Source: Persicimonas caeni (GTDB taxonomy: Bacteria; Myxococcota_A; Bradymonadia; Bradymonadales; Bradymonadaceae). From it: a stretch of 64,000 nucleotides of DNA. Shown here piece by piece: positions 13,988 to 22,514 of this stretch (its first letter is position 1; each line of letters starts with the position of its first letter). Under the pieces are notes generated by a model, which was given only the letters and a program-made list of their open reading frames with translations, searched no databases and was not told where the DNA came from. Location of the stretch: assembly GCF_006517175.1 (NCBI RefSeq), contig NZ_CP041186.1:930001-994000 (forward strand). Direction: 5' to 3'. Position numbers and translations under genes: made by a program.

Positions 13988-15520
13988 ATGAAAGACGAAA
14001 CACTCGCAAAAATTCTTAAAGTCGCCCTCATCGTCGGAGGCATCTCCGCGGTGGCGCCGATGGTCAGCGCTCAAGGTATCGGGGTGCGTGAGCTCCAGAA
14101 GATGATGGTGCCCACCCCCCAAAAGATCGAGCGTGGCGAAACGCTGTACGAGCAAAATTGTGCGGCGTGTCACGGCGAGAAGGGACAGGGCATGGCCAAC
14201 GTCAAGCTGGCCGATGCACCCGGCAAGACGTTCCAGACCACCGATTTGACCGAGGCGAACTATCGGTATGGTGGTGGACCGCTGCAGGTCTACAACGCGA
14301 TCACCTATGGACTCGAAGAGGCCGTGGCTGGACAACAGCCTGCCGCCGACGCTCAGGCCCCCGCGGCCCAGCAGCCGACGACTCAGGCTCCGCCGCACCC
14401 CAAGTTCCAGCACCTGCCCTATCAGTCGCGCTGGGATATCGTGCACTACGTACGCAGCCTGGGCCCGACCGGCGAGATGACCGATCCGACCGCGGTGGTC
14501 GAGAAGGCTCGGGAGCGAGCCGTGAAAGGTGTCTGCGACGAGGAGATCAAGGCCTCCATCGCCGACAAGGTCGCCCCCAAGGGTCAAGAGCAGTTGGACA
14601 AGGGCGCCGAACTCTACGCCCAGCAGTGCGTGTCGTGCCACGGCGAGAAAGGCGCCGGTGACGGCCCCGCTGCAGGTGCGCTGCAACCGCCTCCGCGTAA
14701 CTTCGTCGGCGCCAAGCGCGAAGACTACACCAACTCGCCCAGCCCGCTGGGCATCTTCAACACGCTGCAGCAAGGTATCGAAGGCACCTCGATGGCCTCG
14801 TACGCCAACCTGTCTGAAGACGAGTTGTGGGCGTTGACGCACTACACCCTCTCAATCGTGCCCGATGACGTCGAAATTGAGGCCGGTGAAGAGCAAATCG
14901 TCGATGCATGCCGCGCCCTGAGCGCCCCCGAGAAGCCCGAGGCCATTCCGGTCGACGTGGCGATGAAGGCGCTGATCAAAGATCAGGTCGAAGAGCGCGT
15001 CATCCGCCTGACAGAATACGGCGCCCCGCGCATCAACCCGGCTGCCGATCCGCAGGCCGGCCAAGACCTGTACGTCGAAAACTGCGTCTCCTGCCACGGA
15101 GTTGCCGGAGCAGGCCGCCTCAAGGGGCCCTACGGCGCGCAGCCGCCCTACTTCTACATGAAGATCGATCGCCTGGTTCCGGCCATGGCGGGCGGAAGCA
15201 CCGAGGAGTTCGCCGAGCGCTCTTACGCCGGCGTCCACGCCACCCTGCCGAGCATGACCCCCGCGTCGATGCTCTCCAAGAAAGAGTGGCGCGATCTGCA
15301 CGCATACGTGGCCACCTTCGACGGCGAAGGCAAAGATCAAGTCATCGTGGAATCGCCCGAGGCCACCGATCAGGGAGCCACACCCGAGGGCGCTCCCGCC
15401 GCAGGTGAAGGCCAGGGACAGCAGCCCGCTCCGCAGCAGCCTGCCGATCAGCAGGGCCAGCAGCAGCCGGCCGAGCAGCAACCCGCTGGCGGTGCACCTC
15501 AGGGTACGCCCGACCAGTAA
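13988..15520 (+). CDS. Triheme cytochrome c protein downstream of actF
   Basis: A 510-residue exported protein with an N-terminal hydrophobic signal ending at VSAQ. It has three class I cytochrome c domains with heme motifs CAACH (C58), CVSCH (C214) and CVSCH (C366). Domains 2 and 3 have Met-ligand candidates (GTSMASY, LPSMTP). In domain 1 that place reads KFQHLPYQS, with a His instead of a Met, and a Gln/Ala/Pro-rich insert precedes it. The C-terminal 60 residues are Gln/Pro/Gly/Ala-rich and probably disordered. Its position between actF and the terminator before coxB suggests an electron carrier bridging the Act complex and the oxidase. No standard gene name applies. Confidence 0.85.
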   Translation: MKDETLAKILKVALIVGGISAVAPMVSAQGIGVRELQKMMVPTPQKIERGETLYEQNCAACHGEKGQGMANVKLADAPGKTFQTTDLTEANYRYGGGPLQVYNAITYGLEEAVAGQQPAADAQAPAAQQPTTQAPPHPKFQHLPYQSRWDIVHYVRSLGPTGEMTDPTAVVEKARERAVKGVCDEEIKASIADKVAPKGQEQLDKGAELYAQQCVSCHGEKGAGDGPAAGALQPPPRNFVGAKREDYTNSPSPLGIFNTLQQGIEGTSMASYANLSEDELWALTHYTLSIVPDDVEIEAGEEQIVDACRALSAPEKPEAIPVDVAMKALIKDQVEERVIRLTEYGAPRINPAADPQAGQDLYVENCVSCHGVAGAGRLKGPYGAQPPYFYMKIDRLVPAMAGGSTEEFAERSYAGVHATLPSMTPASMLSKKEWRDLHAYVATFDGEGKDQVIVESPEATDQGATPEGAPAAGEGQGQQPAPQQPADQQGQQQPAEQQPAGGAPQGTPDQ

Positions 15521-15541
15521 GATCAGCTGATCTCCGAACCG

Positions 15542-15573
15542 AGGCAGCCTGGCGATCCAGGCTGCCTTTTTTT
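15542..15573 (+). terminator. Intrinsic terminator after the act operon
   Basis: Perfect 11-bp arms AGGCAGCCTGG (15542-15552) and CCAGGCTGCCT (15557-15567) surround a 4-nt loop and are followed by a T-run. It lies 22 nt after the triheme cytochrome stop and separates the act and cox transcription units. Confidence 0.92.
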
Positions 15574-15602
15574 GTGAAATGAGGCCCGTCTGGACCCGCA
15601 AC

Positions 15603-15624
15603 ATTTGCGCAATTTTGCGCAAAT
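15603..15624. promoter_or_regulatory. 22-bp palindrome upstream of the cox operon
   Basis: ATTTGCGCAA (15603-15612) and TTGCGCAAAT (15615-15624) are perfect 10-bp arms around TT. A further TTGCG follows at 15626. This is shaped like a dimeric-regulator operator. It lies in the 447-bp gap between the triheme gene and coxB, right after the terminator. No convincing -35/-10 pair was found in the rest of the gap. Confidence 0.45.
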
Positions 15625-15967
15625 CTTGCGAATCGGGGAATACGCGCTCCATCGGGCAGAGTCTGCCCTTGCCTACCCTAGATCGGGGTTGACTTTCCTC
15701 ACGGGCTTATGCACCGTTAGCACGCCAGAAATGGGGACTTTACAATGTATAAGGCAATCACCTAATCGTCTCCATGACATCGATCATATCGGCCCGAAAA
15801 AGGCCTGCAAAACCTGCGGGGTCAGATGCACGTTTTTCCGGCCCTCAGAACGAATGAAAGATCGACTGACTTTTGCCACGCAAAGGTGGATTGACGGCGC
15901 TGACCTGTTGTTGACCAGACTGTTTCTGCAGCTCGCCGAACCTCCACATGCCGAAGTAGAAAATACG

Positions 15968-17608
15968 ATGAGCGTCCACACAGATCCGACAAGACTCCGT
16001 AAAGCCCTCCTTACCGTTGCCGCCGTACTCGTGGCGATATTGCTCCCGGTGGTGGCATTCGCCATCCCCGGCTCGGGCGACTTCGTTGCTCTCGAGTCAC
16101 CCAGCGCGCGTGACATCACGGGCCTCTACAACATCATCGCCAAAATCTGCTTGGTGATTCTGATTATTGTCGAGGCCGTGCTGTTCGTGGCGATTATCAA
16201 GTTCCGCCGACGCTCGGAGGACGAGCAGCCGGTGCAGAACCACGGCAACCTCAAGCTCGAGCTCGGCTGGACCCTGGCGGCGATCGTCGCCCAGGTCTAC
16301 ATCGGCTTCATCACCATCGACGTGATGTTCGAGGTCGAAACGATGCCGGAGACGGAGATGACCGTCGAAGCGATCGCTTATCAGTGGGACTGGGAGTTCC
16401 GCTATCCCGACCACGGCGGCATCGTCCACGAGGACTTGGTCGTGCCGGCCAACACCAACATCAAGCTGGAGGTCACCTCGCGTGACGTCATCCACTCGAT
16501 TTTCATGCCCGAGTTGGGCGTCAAAATCGACGCGGTGCCCGGTCGATTCAACTACTGGTGGTTCAACGCCGACGGGCCGGTCAACGCGACGGGCATCGCC
16601 GGACGTACCACCCAGCAGCCCGAGCGCATCGAGCAGGTGACCACGCGTCCGGACTGGTGGAAGTACTTCACCGGCGAGTTCTTGCCCGAGCCGGGTGAGA
16701 AGTTCTACGAGCCGCCCCAGCAAAACGGTGGTTCGAAGCTCGAGCGCCGCGTCTCCTACCTCGGTGCGAGCCGCGATGCGACGACCTCGCCGTACGAGAA
16801 GTACAACGCCACCGAGTACCGCGGTATGTGCACCGAGCTTTGCGGTAAGGATCACTGGGACATGTACTTCCGCACGGTCGCCATGACCAAGTCGGACTTC
16901 GCCCAGTGGCTCGAAGACAAGAAGACGGGCGGCACCGGCGAAGTCGACGGCGCTCAGATTTACACCAAAAACTGCGCGTCGTGCCACGGCGCCGAAGGTC
17001 AGGGCACCCCGGGGACCTACCCGCCCCTCAAAGGCGCCAAATGGACCACCCAAGAAGACATGCAGCGTGACCACATCAGCGTCGTGCTCAACGGCCTCCA
17101 AGGCGAGATCACCGTCCTGGGCCAGACCTACAACGGCGTCATGCAGCCCTTCGGCCAGAAGCTCAACGACGCGCAGGTCGCTGCGGTCGTCAACCACGAG
17201 CGTACCAGCTGGGGCAACAACGGAGGCGAGGTCTCTGAAGAGCTCGTCGCCGAGGTTCGCGCCGAGCTTGGCCTGCCGCCCTTCCCGGCCGGTGGCGCCG
17301 AGCCCGTGCCGCAAGACGAGCTGATGAAAGTCGGTGACCGCGTGTACGGCGCGTGTGTCAGTTGCCACGGCGCCGATGGCGAAGGTCTCGACGACGTGCG
17401 CAGCCTGGCCAACAACCCCACCGTCATCGGTGACGTGGCTCAGACGGTCGCCGTACTCCACGGCGCCGAGGGTCACCCGGCCATGGGTAAGCCGCTGAGC
17501 GCGCGCCAACTGGCGGGCGTGCTGACCTACATGCGCAACTCGTTTGGCAATGAGGCCAGCGCGGTACAGCCCGAGGAAGTCGAGCGCATCCGCACTGAAT
17601 TGAAGTAA
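15968..17608 (+). CDS. coxB: Cytochrome c oxidase subunit II with two C-terminal cytochrome c domains
   Basis: 546 residues. An N-terminal hydrophobic segment and a two-helix hairpin are followed by the CuA cupredoxin domain. The CuA ligands are visible as DVIHSIFMPELG and CTELCGKDHWDM. Two cytochrome c domains follow, with motifs CASCH (about residue 337) and CVSCH (about 462) and Met candidates GVMQPFG and HPAMGKPL. A caa3-type subunit II usually has one such domain, so two is unusual. The frame stays open upstream to 15605, but ATG 15968 (MSVHTDPTR) puts the signal helix at the usual place; its Shine-Dalgarno is weak. Inner membrane, with CuA and hemes facing the periplasm. Confidence 0.92.
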   Translation: MSVHTDPTRLRKALLTVAAVLVAILLPVVAFAIPGSGDFVALESPSARDITGLYNIIAKICLVILIIVEAVLFVAIIKFRRRSEDEQPVQNHGNLKLELGWTLAAIVAQVYIGFITIDVMFEVETMPETEMTVEAIAYQWDWEFRYPDHGGIVHEDLVVPANTNIKLEVTSRDVIHSIFMPELGVKIDAVPGRFNYWWFNADGPVNATGIAGRTTQQPERIEQVTTRPDWWKYFTGEFLPEPGEKFYEPPQQNGGSKLERRVSYLGASRDATTSPYEKYNATEYRGMCTELCGKDHWDMYFRTVAMTKSDFAQWLEDKKTGGTGEVDGAQIYTKNCASCHGAEGQGTPGTYPPLKGAKWTTQEDMQRDHISVVLNGLQGEITVLGQTYNGVMQPFGQKLNDAQVAAVVNHERTSWGNNGGEVSEELVAEVRAELGLPPFPAGGAEPVPQDELMKVGDRVYGACVSCHGADGEGLDDVRSLANNPTVIGDVAQTVAVLHGAEGHPAMGKPLSARQLAGVLTYMRNSFGNEASAVQPEEVERIRTELK

Positions 17609-17684
17609 TTATTTTTAGACGCAAGGCGTAGAGCATCCGGAGCAGTTCTCCGAGAACACCGGACCTTTTGACGAGCGAAGTAAT

Positions 17685-19355
17685 ATGGGCACTCACAGTA
17701 AATACGGCTACCTTTCTCCGCTGACGGATAAGGCCAGCAAGTCGGCACTCCACTATGTCAAGGAGTGGTTCTACACCACCGACGCCAAGCGCATCGGTGT
17801 AATGTATACCCTCTTTGGCCTGATGATGGGCTTTCTGGGCGGGGTTCTGTCGATCCTCATCCGGCTCGAGCTTGTTCAGGCGGGCCCCGACTTCATGAAC
17901 GCGGAGTTCTACGCCACCCTGCCGGGCATGCACGCGTCGTTGATGATCTTCTTTTTCATCATCCCGCTCTTTACCGGCGTCGGTAACTTTATCGTACCGG
18001 TTCAGGTGGGCGCGCCCGACATGGCCTTCCCCAAGCTCAACTTGGTGGGCTTCTGGCTGCTGCCTCCGGCGGCGCTCATGGCGATCAGCTCCTATTTCCT
18101 GACCGCCCCCGGCTTCGGCTGGACCGGCTATCCGCCGCTGTCCAACTCCATCTACTCGCCGCAACTGGGCGCCGACTTGTGGATCATGGCGGTCATCATC
18201 GTCGGTACGAGTTCGACGATGGCCGCGGTCAACTTCCTGGCGACCGTCTTCAACATGCGCTGCAAGAACATGACGTTCTTCCAGATGCCGCTGTTCACCT
18301 GGTCGGTCGTCGTGACCAGCTTCCTGATCCTCGCCTCGACCCCCGTGCTCACCAGCGCGCTGCTCATGCTTCAGCTCGAGCGCACGTTCCCGGGCGCGTT
18401 CCAGTTCTTCGCCCCCGAGGGCGGCGGTGACCCGATTCTGTACCAGCACTTGTTCTGGTTCTACTCGCACCCCGCCGTCTACATCATGATTCTGCCCGGC
18501 TTCGGCATGATCAACGAGATCATCCCGACCTTCTCGCGCAAGCCGATCTTCGGCTACGCGGTCATGGCATGGTCGATGGCGGCCATCGCCGTGCTCGGCT
18601 TCGTGGTCTGGGCGCACCACATGTTCACCACCGGTATCGCGCTGAAAGTCCGCGTGGGCTTCATGTTCCTGACGATGCTCATCGCGGTGCCCACCGGCAT
18701 CAAGATCTTTAGCTGGCTGGCCACCCTTTGGGGCGGCAGCCTCAAGTTCGACACACCCATGCTCTACTCGCTGGGTTTCCTGGCGATGTTCACCATCGGC
18801 GGCCTGTCGGGCGTCGTGCTGGCGTCGGTGCCCGTCGATATCGAGCTTCACGACACTTACTATGTCGTCGCTCACATCCACTACGTGCTCGTGGCCGGCT
18901 CGGTGATGACCATCTTTGCGGGACTCTACTACTGGTTCCCGAAGATGACCGGGCGCATGTACAACGAAATGCTCGGCAAGGTGCACTTCTGGCTGACCGC
19001 CATCTTCATCAACGTCACCTTCTTTGGCATGCACTACATGGGTGTCAAAGGCATGCCGCGCCGCTACTTCGACTACGACCCGCAGTTTGAGATGCTCAAC
19101 GTCGTCTCCAGCGTGGGCTCGTTCGTGCTGTTCGCCGCGCAGTTTATCTGGGTCTTCAACTTCCTTTGGAGCCTCAAGTACGGCAAGGAAGTCGGCAAGA
19201 ACCCGTGGAAGGACGGCACGCACCTGGAGTGGCACACCACCTCGCCGCCCCAGCACCACAACTTCCCGGAACCTCCGGTCTGGACGCCGATTGTGCGTCA
19301 CCACGGCCCGCACCGCGAAGCCGACGAGCTGACCGAGCCGGTGCCGGCAGAATAA
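17685..19355 (+). CDS. coxA: Cytochrome c oxidase subunit I, A2 type
   Basis: A 556-residue, roughly 12-helix catalytic subunit. The low-spin heme His is in [10 protein letters not shown]. CuB and Tyr ligands are in [11 protein letters not shown] and WAHHMFTTG, and the high-spin heme His is in HIHYVLVAG. The D-channel glutamate of A1 enzymes (HPEVY) is absent. The YSHPAVY motif instead defines the A2 family, known from Rhodothermus and Thermus caa3 oxidases. A His-rich tail ends the protein. A perfect hairpin lies between this gene and coxC. Confidence 0.96.
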   Translation: MGTHSKYGYLSPLTDKASKSALHYVKEWFYTTDAKRIGVMYTLFGLMMGFLGGVLSILIRLELVQAGPDFMNAEFYATLPGMHASLMIFFFIIPLFTGVGNFIVPVQVGAPDMAFPKLNLVGFWLLPPAALMAISSYFLTAPGFGWTGYPPLSNSIYSPQLGADLWIMAVIIVGTSSTMAAVNFLATVFNMRCKNMTFFQMPLFTWSVVVTSFLILASTPVLTSALLMLQLERTFPGAFQFFAPEGGGDPILYQHLFWFYSHPAVYIMILPGFGMINEIIPTFSRKPIFGYAVMAWSMAAIAVLGFVVWAHHMFTTGIALKVRVGFMFLTMLIAVPTGIKIFSWLATLWGGSLKFDTPMLYSLGFLAMFTIGGLSGVVLASVPVDIELHDTYYVVAHIHYVLVAGSVMTIFAGLYYWFPKMTGRMYNEMLGKVHFWLTAIFINVTFFGMHYMGVKGMPRRYFDYDPQFEMLNVVSSVGSFVLFAAQFIWVFNFLWSLKYGKEVGKNPWKDGTHLEWHTTSPPQHHNFPEPPVWTPIVRHHGPHREADELTEPVPAE

Positions 19356-19392
19356 GAAGTATATTGAATCTTTGAATTGACCGACTGTACTG

Positions 19393-19417
19393 GCGCTCCG
19401 CCCCGACGGCGGAGCGC
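19393..19417 (+). promoter_or_regulatory. Intercistronic hairpin coxA-coxC
   Basis: GCGCTCCGCC (19393-19402) and GGCGGAGCGC (19408-19417) form a perfect 10-bp stem with a 5-nt loop, without a T-run. It lies between the coxA stop and the coxC start. It may stabilise or attenuate the message rather than terminate it. Confidence 0.5.
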
Positions 19418-19442
19418 GCCGAAGACGTAAACAGGTTTAGAC

Positions 19443-20078
19443 ATGGCAACGCATCAAGCCACCGAGGCCGCACCGAATACCGGTGCCGAATCGTTGGGGG
19501 TCACCAACGGCAAAATCGGCATGTGGACCTTCCTCGTCATGGACGCCATGACGTTTGCAGGGTTCCTGGCCGGCTACGCCCGCCTTCGCTGGTCGCCCGA
19601 GAGCGGCTGGCCCAACCCCTATACCGAATTCGGCGTGATCGGCATTCAGCTGACCGCCTTCAACACCTTCGTGCTCATCTGCAGTAGCGTTTCGATGGTC
19701 CACGTGCTCTCGGAGACCATCCGAGGCAACATGGACCGCGCGCGCAAGTGGATGCTGGCGACCATCATCGGCGGCCTCATCTTCGTGGGCATTCAGGGCT
19801 ACGAGTGGACGCACCTGATTTTGGATAAATGGCCCTACTTGGTCGGCGGCGAGGGGGTGGACTACAACACCAACTTCGCGTCCACCTTCCTGAGCCTGAC
19901 CGGCTTTCACGGTCTGCACGTGTCCGTGGGTGTGATCTACAACCTGATCATCTACCTGGGCATGAAGCGCGGCAAGATCGGCAAGCACAACTCCTCGATC
20001 ATCGAGATCGCCGGGTTGTACTGGCACTTTGTCGACCTCATCTGGATTCTGGTCTTTACGTTTGTTTACCTCATCTGA
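19443..20078 (+). CDS. coxC: Cytochrome c oxidase subunit III
   Basis: 211 residues, five-helix form of subunit III. The first helix begins MWTFLVMDAMTFAGFLAGY, and the end carries GLYWHFVDLIWILVFTFVYL, the conserved WHFVDxxW signature. FLSLTGFHGLHV is also characteristic. It is structural and supports proton uptake and stability of the oxidase core. It lies between coxA and coxD in the same direction, with hairpins in both flanking gaps. Confidence 0.95.
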   Translation: MATHQATEAAPNTGAESLGVTNGKIGMWTFLVMDAMTFAGFLAGYARLRWSPESGWPNPYTEFGVIGIQLTAFNTFVLICSSVSMVHVLSETIRGNMDRARKWMLATIIGGLIFVGIQGYEWTHLILDKWPYLVGGEGVDYNTNFASTFLSLTGFHGLHVSVGVIYNLIIYLGMKRGKIGKHNSSIIEIAGLYWHFVDLIWILVFTFVYLI

Positions 20079-20115
20079 CGCCACTTCATCGGAGGCAGAC
20101 CTTCCAGGTCTGGTA

Positions 20116-20180
20116 CCGGGGCGCCAAGCCCCGGCTCCGACGTACCGGCCCGGAACGAAACATCCGAAACCTTCGGTTTT
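20116..20180 (+). promoter_or_regulatory. Two hairpins between coxC and coxD
   Basis: CCGGGGC/GCCCCGG (20116-20122 and 20128-20134) is followed by CCGAA-ACC-TTCGG-TTTT (20164-20180), only 5 nt before the coxD ATG. The second is a very short terminator-like stem close to the ribosome site. It may lower coxD expression relative to coxAC. Confidence 0.4.
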
Positions 20181-20185
20181 AGAAA

Positions 20186-20530
20186 ATGCAGACACTCGAA
20201 GAAGTTGAAGAAAAAAGCTGGTTCGGCATCTCGTGGCTCAAGGCCGACTATATGTGGGTCTGGGTCGCCCTGCTGGTGCTGACCATCGTCGAGGTCATCG
20301 TGCCCGAACCCCAGCTGATCGGACTCGCCGAGTTCCCGGATCTGCTGTTTTTCGAGGCGCGCACCCTCCAGGTCATCTCCCTGATCGTGTTGGCCATCGT
20401 CAAGACGTTCCTGGTCGCCTGGTACTACATGCACCTTGTTAGCGAGCGCCCCTCGATTATCTTGATTGCGTGCGCTCCGTTCATCTTCTCGGTCTTTTTG
20501 ACCATCGGCCTGTTCCCTTGGCCGGTATAA
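20186..20530 (+). CDS. coxD: Cytochrome c oxidase subunit IV (prokaryotic, COX4-like)
   Basis: 114 residues with three hydrophobic helices, including MWVWVALLVLTIVEVIVPEP and LIVLAIVKTFLVAWYYMHL. The AxYMHL-type end of the second helix is typical of the small bacterial subunit IV (CtaF/COX4 family). Its position directly after coxC supports the call. It is an accessory, stabilising subunit. Confidence 0.88.
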   Translation: MQTLEEVEEKSWFGISWLKADYMWVWVALLVLTIVEVIVPEPQLIGLAEFPDLLFFEARTLQVISLIVLAIVKTFLVAWYYMHLVSERPSIILIACAPFIFSVFLTIGLFPWPV

Positions 20531-20582
20531 GCGCTGCGAGGTGACGGGAGGCACGCTCCCCGAGCCAAGCAAGGACGAACCC

Positions 20583-21617
20583 ATGGGCAGTGTCACAACC
20601 ACAAGCAACTCGGCCGGCTCCATCGGCCAAAAGGCGCTCGATTACTACCGGCTGGTCAAGCCGGGCATCTTGCGCCTTTTGGTGGTCACCGCCTTCTGCA
20701 CCATGCTGGTAGCAGCCAGAGGCATGCCTGACCTGTGGCTGGTCTTCTGGACCATCTTGGGCACGGTGCTCATCTGTGGCAGCGCCAACGTGTTCAACAT
20801 GGTCTGGGATCGCGATATCGATCCCGTCATGAAGCGCACCCAGGAGCGCCCCATCCCCCAGGGCCGCATCGATCCGCAAAACGCGCTCATCTTTGCCGGC
20901 GTGCTCGGCTTCTCGGCCGTGCTCATCCTGACCTACTTCGTCAATCCGCTCGCCGCGCTCATGGGCATCTGCGGTCACGCCTACTACGTGATCATCTACA
21001 CCATGTGGCTCAAGCGACGCACGCCGCACAATATCGTCATCGGCGGCGGCGCAGGCGCCTTCCCCGCCCTCATCGGTTGGGCGGCGGTCACCGGCGACCT
21101 GAGCATGACGGCCTGGATCATCTTCGCCATCGTCTTCCTGTGGACCCCGCCCCACTTCTGGGCGCTCGCGCTCTACAAAGACGTCGAGTACCACAAGGCC
21201 AATATCCCGATGATGCCGGTGGTGCGCGGAAAGCACGTCACCAAGTTCCAGATGCTGCTCTACACCGCGCTCCTCTTGGGCGCGACCACGCTCCTGGCGA
21301 TCGTCGGCATGATGGGCATCATCTATCTCGTCGCCTCGGTCGTGCTGGGCGCCGTGTTCGCCTACATGTGCATCCGCACCGCCTTCGACACCACGGACAA
21401 GTGGGCCAAGCGCACCTTTGCCTACTCGATTCTGTACCTCGCCCTGCTCTTCGGGGCGATGTCGGTCGACAGCTTCAACACCCACCACTTCACCGAGCAC
21501 CGCTACCTTGCCGGCATCGAGCAGCAAGCCGAGCGGATGCGCGCGGAACAAGACAAGGAAGAGCTGCGTTCTCTGCATAACGGGGAATTGCCGGCTCCCA
21601 AGACGTCGCAGCAGTAA
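20583..21617 (+). CDS. ctaB: Protoheme IX farnesyltransferase (heme O synthase)
   Basis: 344 residues, UbiA-type prenyltransferase with about eight to nine helices. The first Asp-rich motif is NVFNMVWDRDIDPVMKRT and the second is YKDVEYHKANIPMMP. Both are diagnostic of CtaB/COX10, which adds farnesyl to heme b to make heme O, the precursor of heme A. ATG 20583 has AAGGA 8 nt upstream and replaces an upstream in-frame GTG. The C-terminal 30 residues after THHFTEHRYL are charged and probably soluble. No heme A synthase (ctaA) is in this window. Confidence 0.95.
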   Translation: MGSVTTTSNSAGSIGQKALDYYRLVKPGILRLLVVTAFCTMLVAARGMPDLWLVFWTILGTVLICGSANVFNMVWDRDIDPVMKRTQERPIPQGRIDPQNALIFAGVLGFSAVLILTYFVNPLAALMGICGHAYYVIIYTMWLKRRTPHNIVIGGGAGAFPALIGWAAVTGDLSMTAWIIFAIVFLWTPPHFWALALYKDVEYHKANIPMMPVVRGKHVTKFQMLLYTALLLGATTLLAIVGMMGIIYLVASVVLGAVFAYMCIRTAFDTTDKWAKRTFAYSILYLALLFGAMSVDSFNTHHFTEHRYLAGIEQQAERMRAEQDKEELRSLHNGELPAPKTSQQ

Positions 21618-21674
21618 TCTGCAGCGCGACGTCGACTCTGTAGTCAATCAGCTAGCTGAACGTGAAGAATAGCC

Positions 21675-22322
21675 ATGGCCGAGCACCAAGAACAGACGAC
21701 TCCCAACGACGTCAACGAGTCTGCTGAGCCCGCGCGCCCGACCCAGGAAATGGTCGAGAACAACAAGCGCACCGGCAAGAAGATGCTTGCCTTCATCGCG
21801 TTCATGTTCTTGGTCGCCGCGGCCTCGATTCCCCTCTACCGCATCGTCTGCGTCGCCATCGACCCGGGCGGCTCGTCGTGGCAAAACGGCGAGACCGACT
21901 CGTACGAAGGCGTCACCGTCGACAAGTCGCGCAAGGTCAAAGTGCGCTTTGCCGCCGAGGTCAACCGCCAGCTGCCGTGGCGCTTCGAGCCCACCGAGTA
22001 CAGCGTGACGGTCCACCCTGGCGAAAAGCGCCTGACCAAGTTCGTCTCGGAGAACCTCGACGGCGCTCGCGCCATCAAGGGCCAGGCGGTCTACGACATC
22101 AACCCGCCCGAGGCCGGCCAGTACTTCAAAAAGATCGAGTGCTTCTGCTTCACCGAGCAGACCCTCGAGCCGGGTGAGCAGGTCGACATGCCGCTGTACT
22201 TCTGGTTCGACCCGGACATGCCCGACCACATCAAAGAGATTACGCTGGCCTACACGTTCTTCAACGCCGATACGTCGCGAAAGCGTGCCGGCGAGACTGC
22301 CGCCATCACACCCGGCAAGTAA
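21675..22322 (+). CDS. ctaG: Cytochrome c oxidase assembly protein CtaG (Cox11 family)
   Basis: 215 residues: a charged N-terminus, one transmembrane helix (MLAFIAFMFLVAAASIPLY) and a periplasmic Ig-like domain. The copper-binding motif IECFCFTEQ, followed by LEPGEQVDMPLYFWFDPDM, is diagnostic of Cox11/CtaG, which delivers copper to CuB of subunit I. The Cys in YRIVC near the membrane is also conserved in the family. It sits inside the oxidase assembly block after ctaB. Confidence 0.95.
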   Translation: MAEHQEQTTPNDVNESAEPARPTQEMVENNKRTGKKMLAFIAFMFLVAAASIPLYRIVCVAIDPGGSSWQNGETDSYEGVTVDKSRKVKVRFAAEVNRQLPWRFEPTEYSVTVHPGEKRLTKFVSENLDGARAIKGQAVYDINPPEAGQYFKKIECFCFTEQTLEPGEQVDMPLYFWFDPDMPDHIKEITLAYTFFNADTSRKRAGETAAITPGK

Positions 22323-22352
22323 TCAGCCCCGGCAAGTAGTGGAGGTCTAGAG

Positions 22353-22514
22353 ATGTCCGACAACGTCGAGCAGCACCCGCAAGGAAGCACCGAGGGATTC
22401 ACCGAGCCGTCCGAAGACGTCAAACGGCGCAACCGAATCACCGGATTCGTCTTCATGTTCATCATCTTCGGAATGATCGCGCTCGCCATGATCGTGCGCG
22501 CCTACGGCCAGTGA
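22353..22514 (+). CDS. Small single-helix membrane protein, 53 residues
   Basis: ATG 22353 is preceded by a strong GGAGG (22341-22345). The product has a polar N-terminal half and one transmembrane helix (GFVFMFIIFGMIALAMIV) ending in RAYGQ. Its TGA overlaps the GTG of surf1 in a GTGA arrangement, which supports real, coupled translation. I do not recognise a named family. By place and size it could be a small oxidase subunit or assembly factor, similar in style to CcoQ-like or CtaF-like peptides. Confidence 0.75.
   Translation: MSDNVEQHPQGSTEGFTEPSEDVKRRNRITGFVFMFIIFGMIALAMIVRAYGQ

Noticed and set aside
12548-14842. 764-codon minus-strand open frame
   Set aside because: It is antisense to actF and the triheme cytochrome, which have full heme and membrane motifs.
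15605-15967. Longer N-terminus for CoxB reading back to 15605
   Set aside because: The added 121 residues lack subunit II similarity, would precede the signal helix, and cover the palindrome and AT-rich leader.
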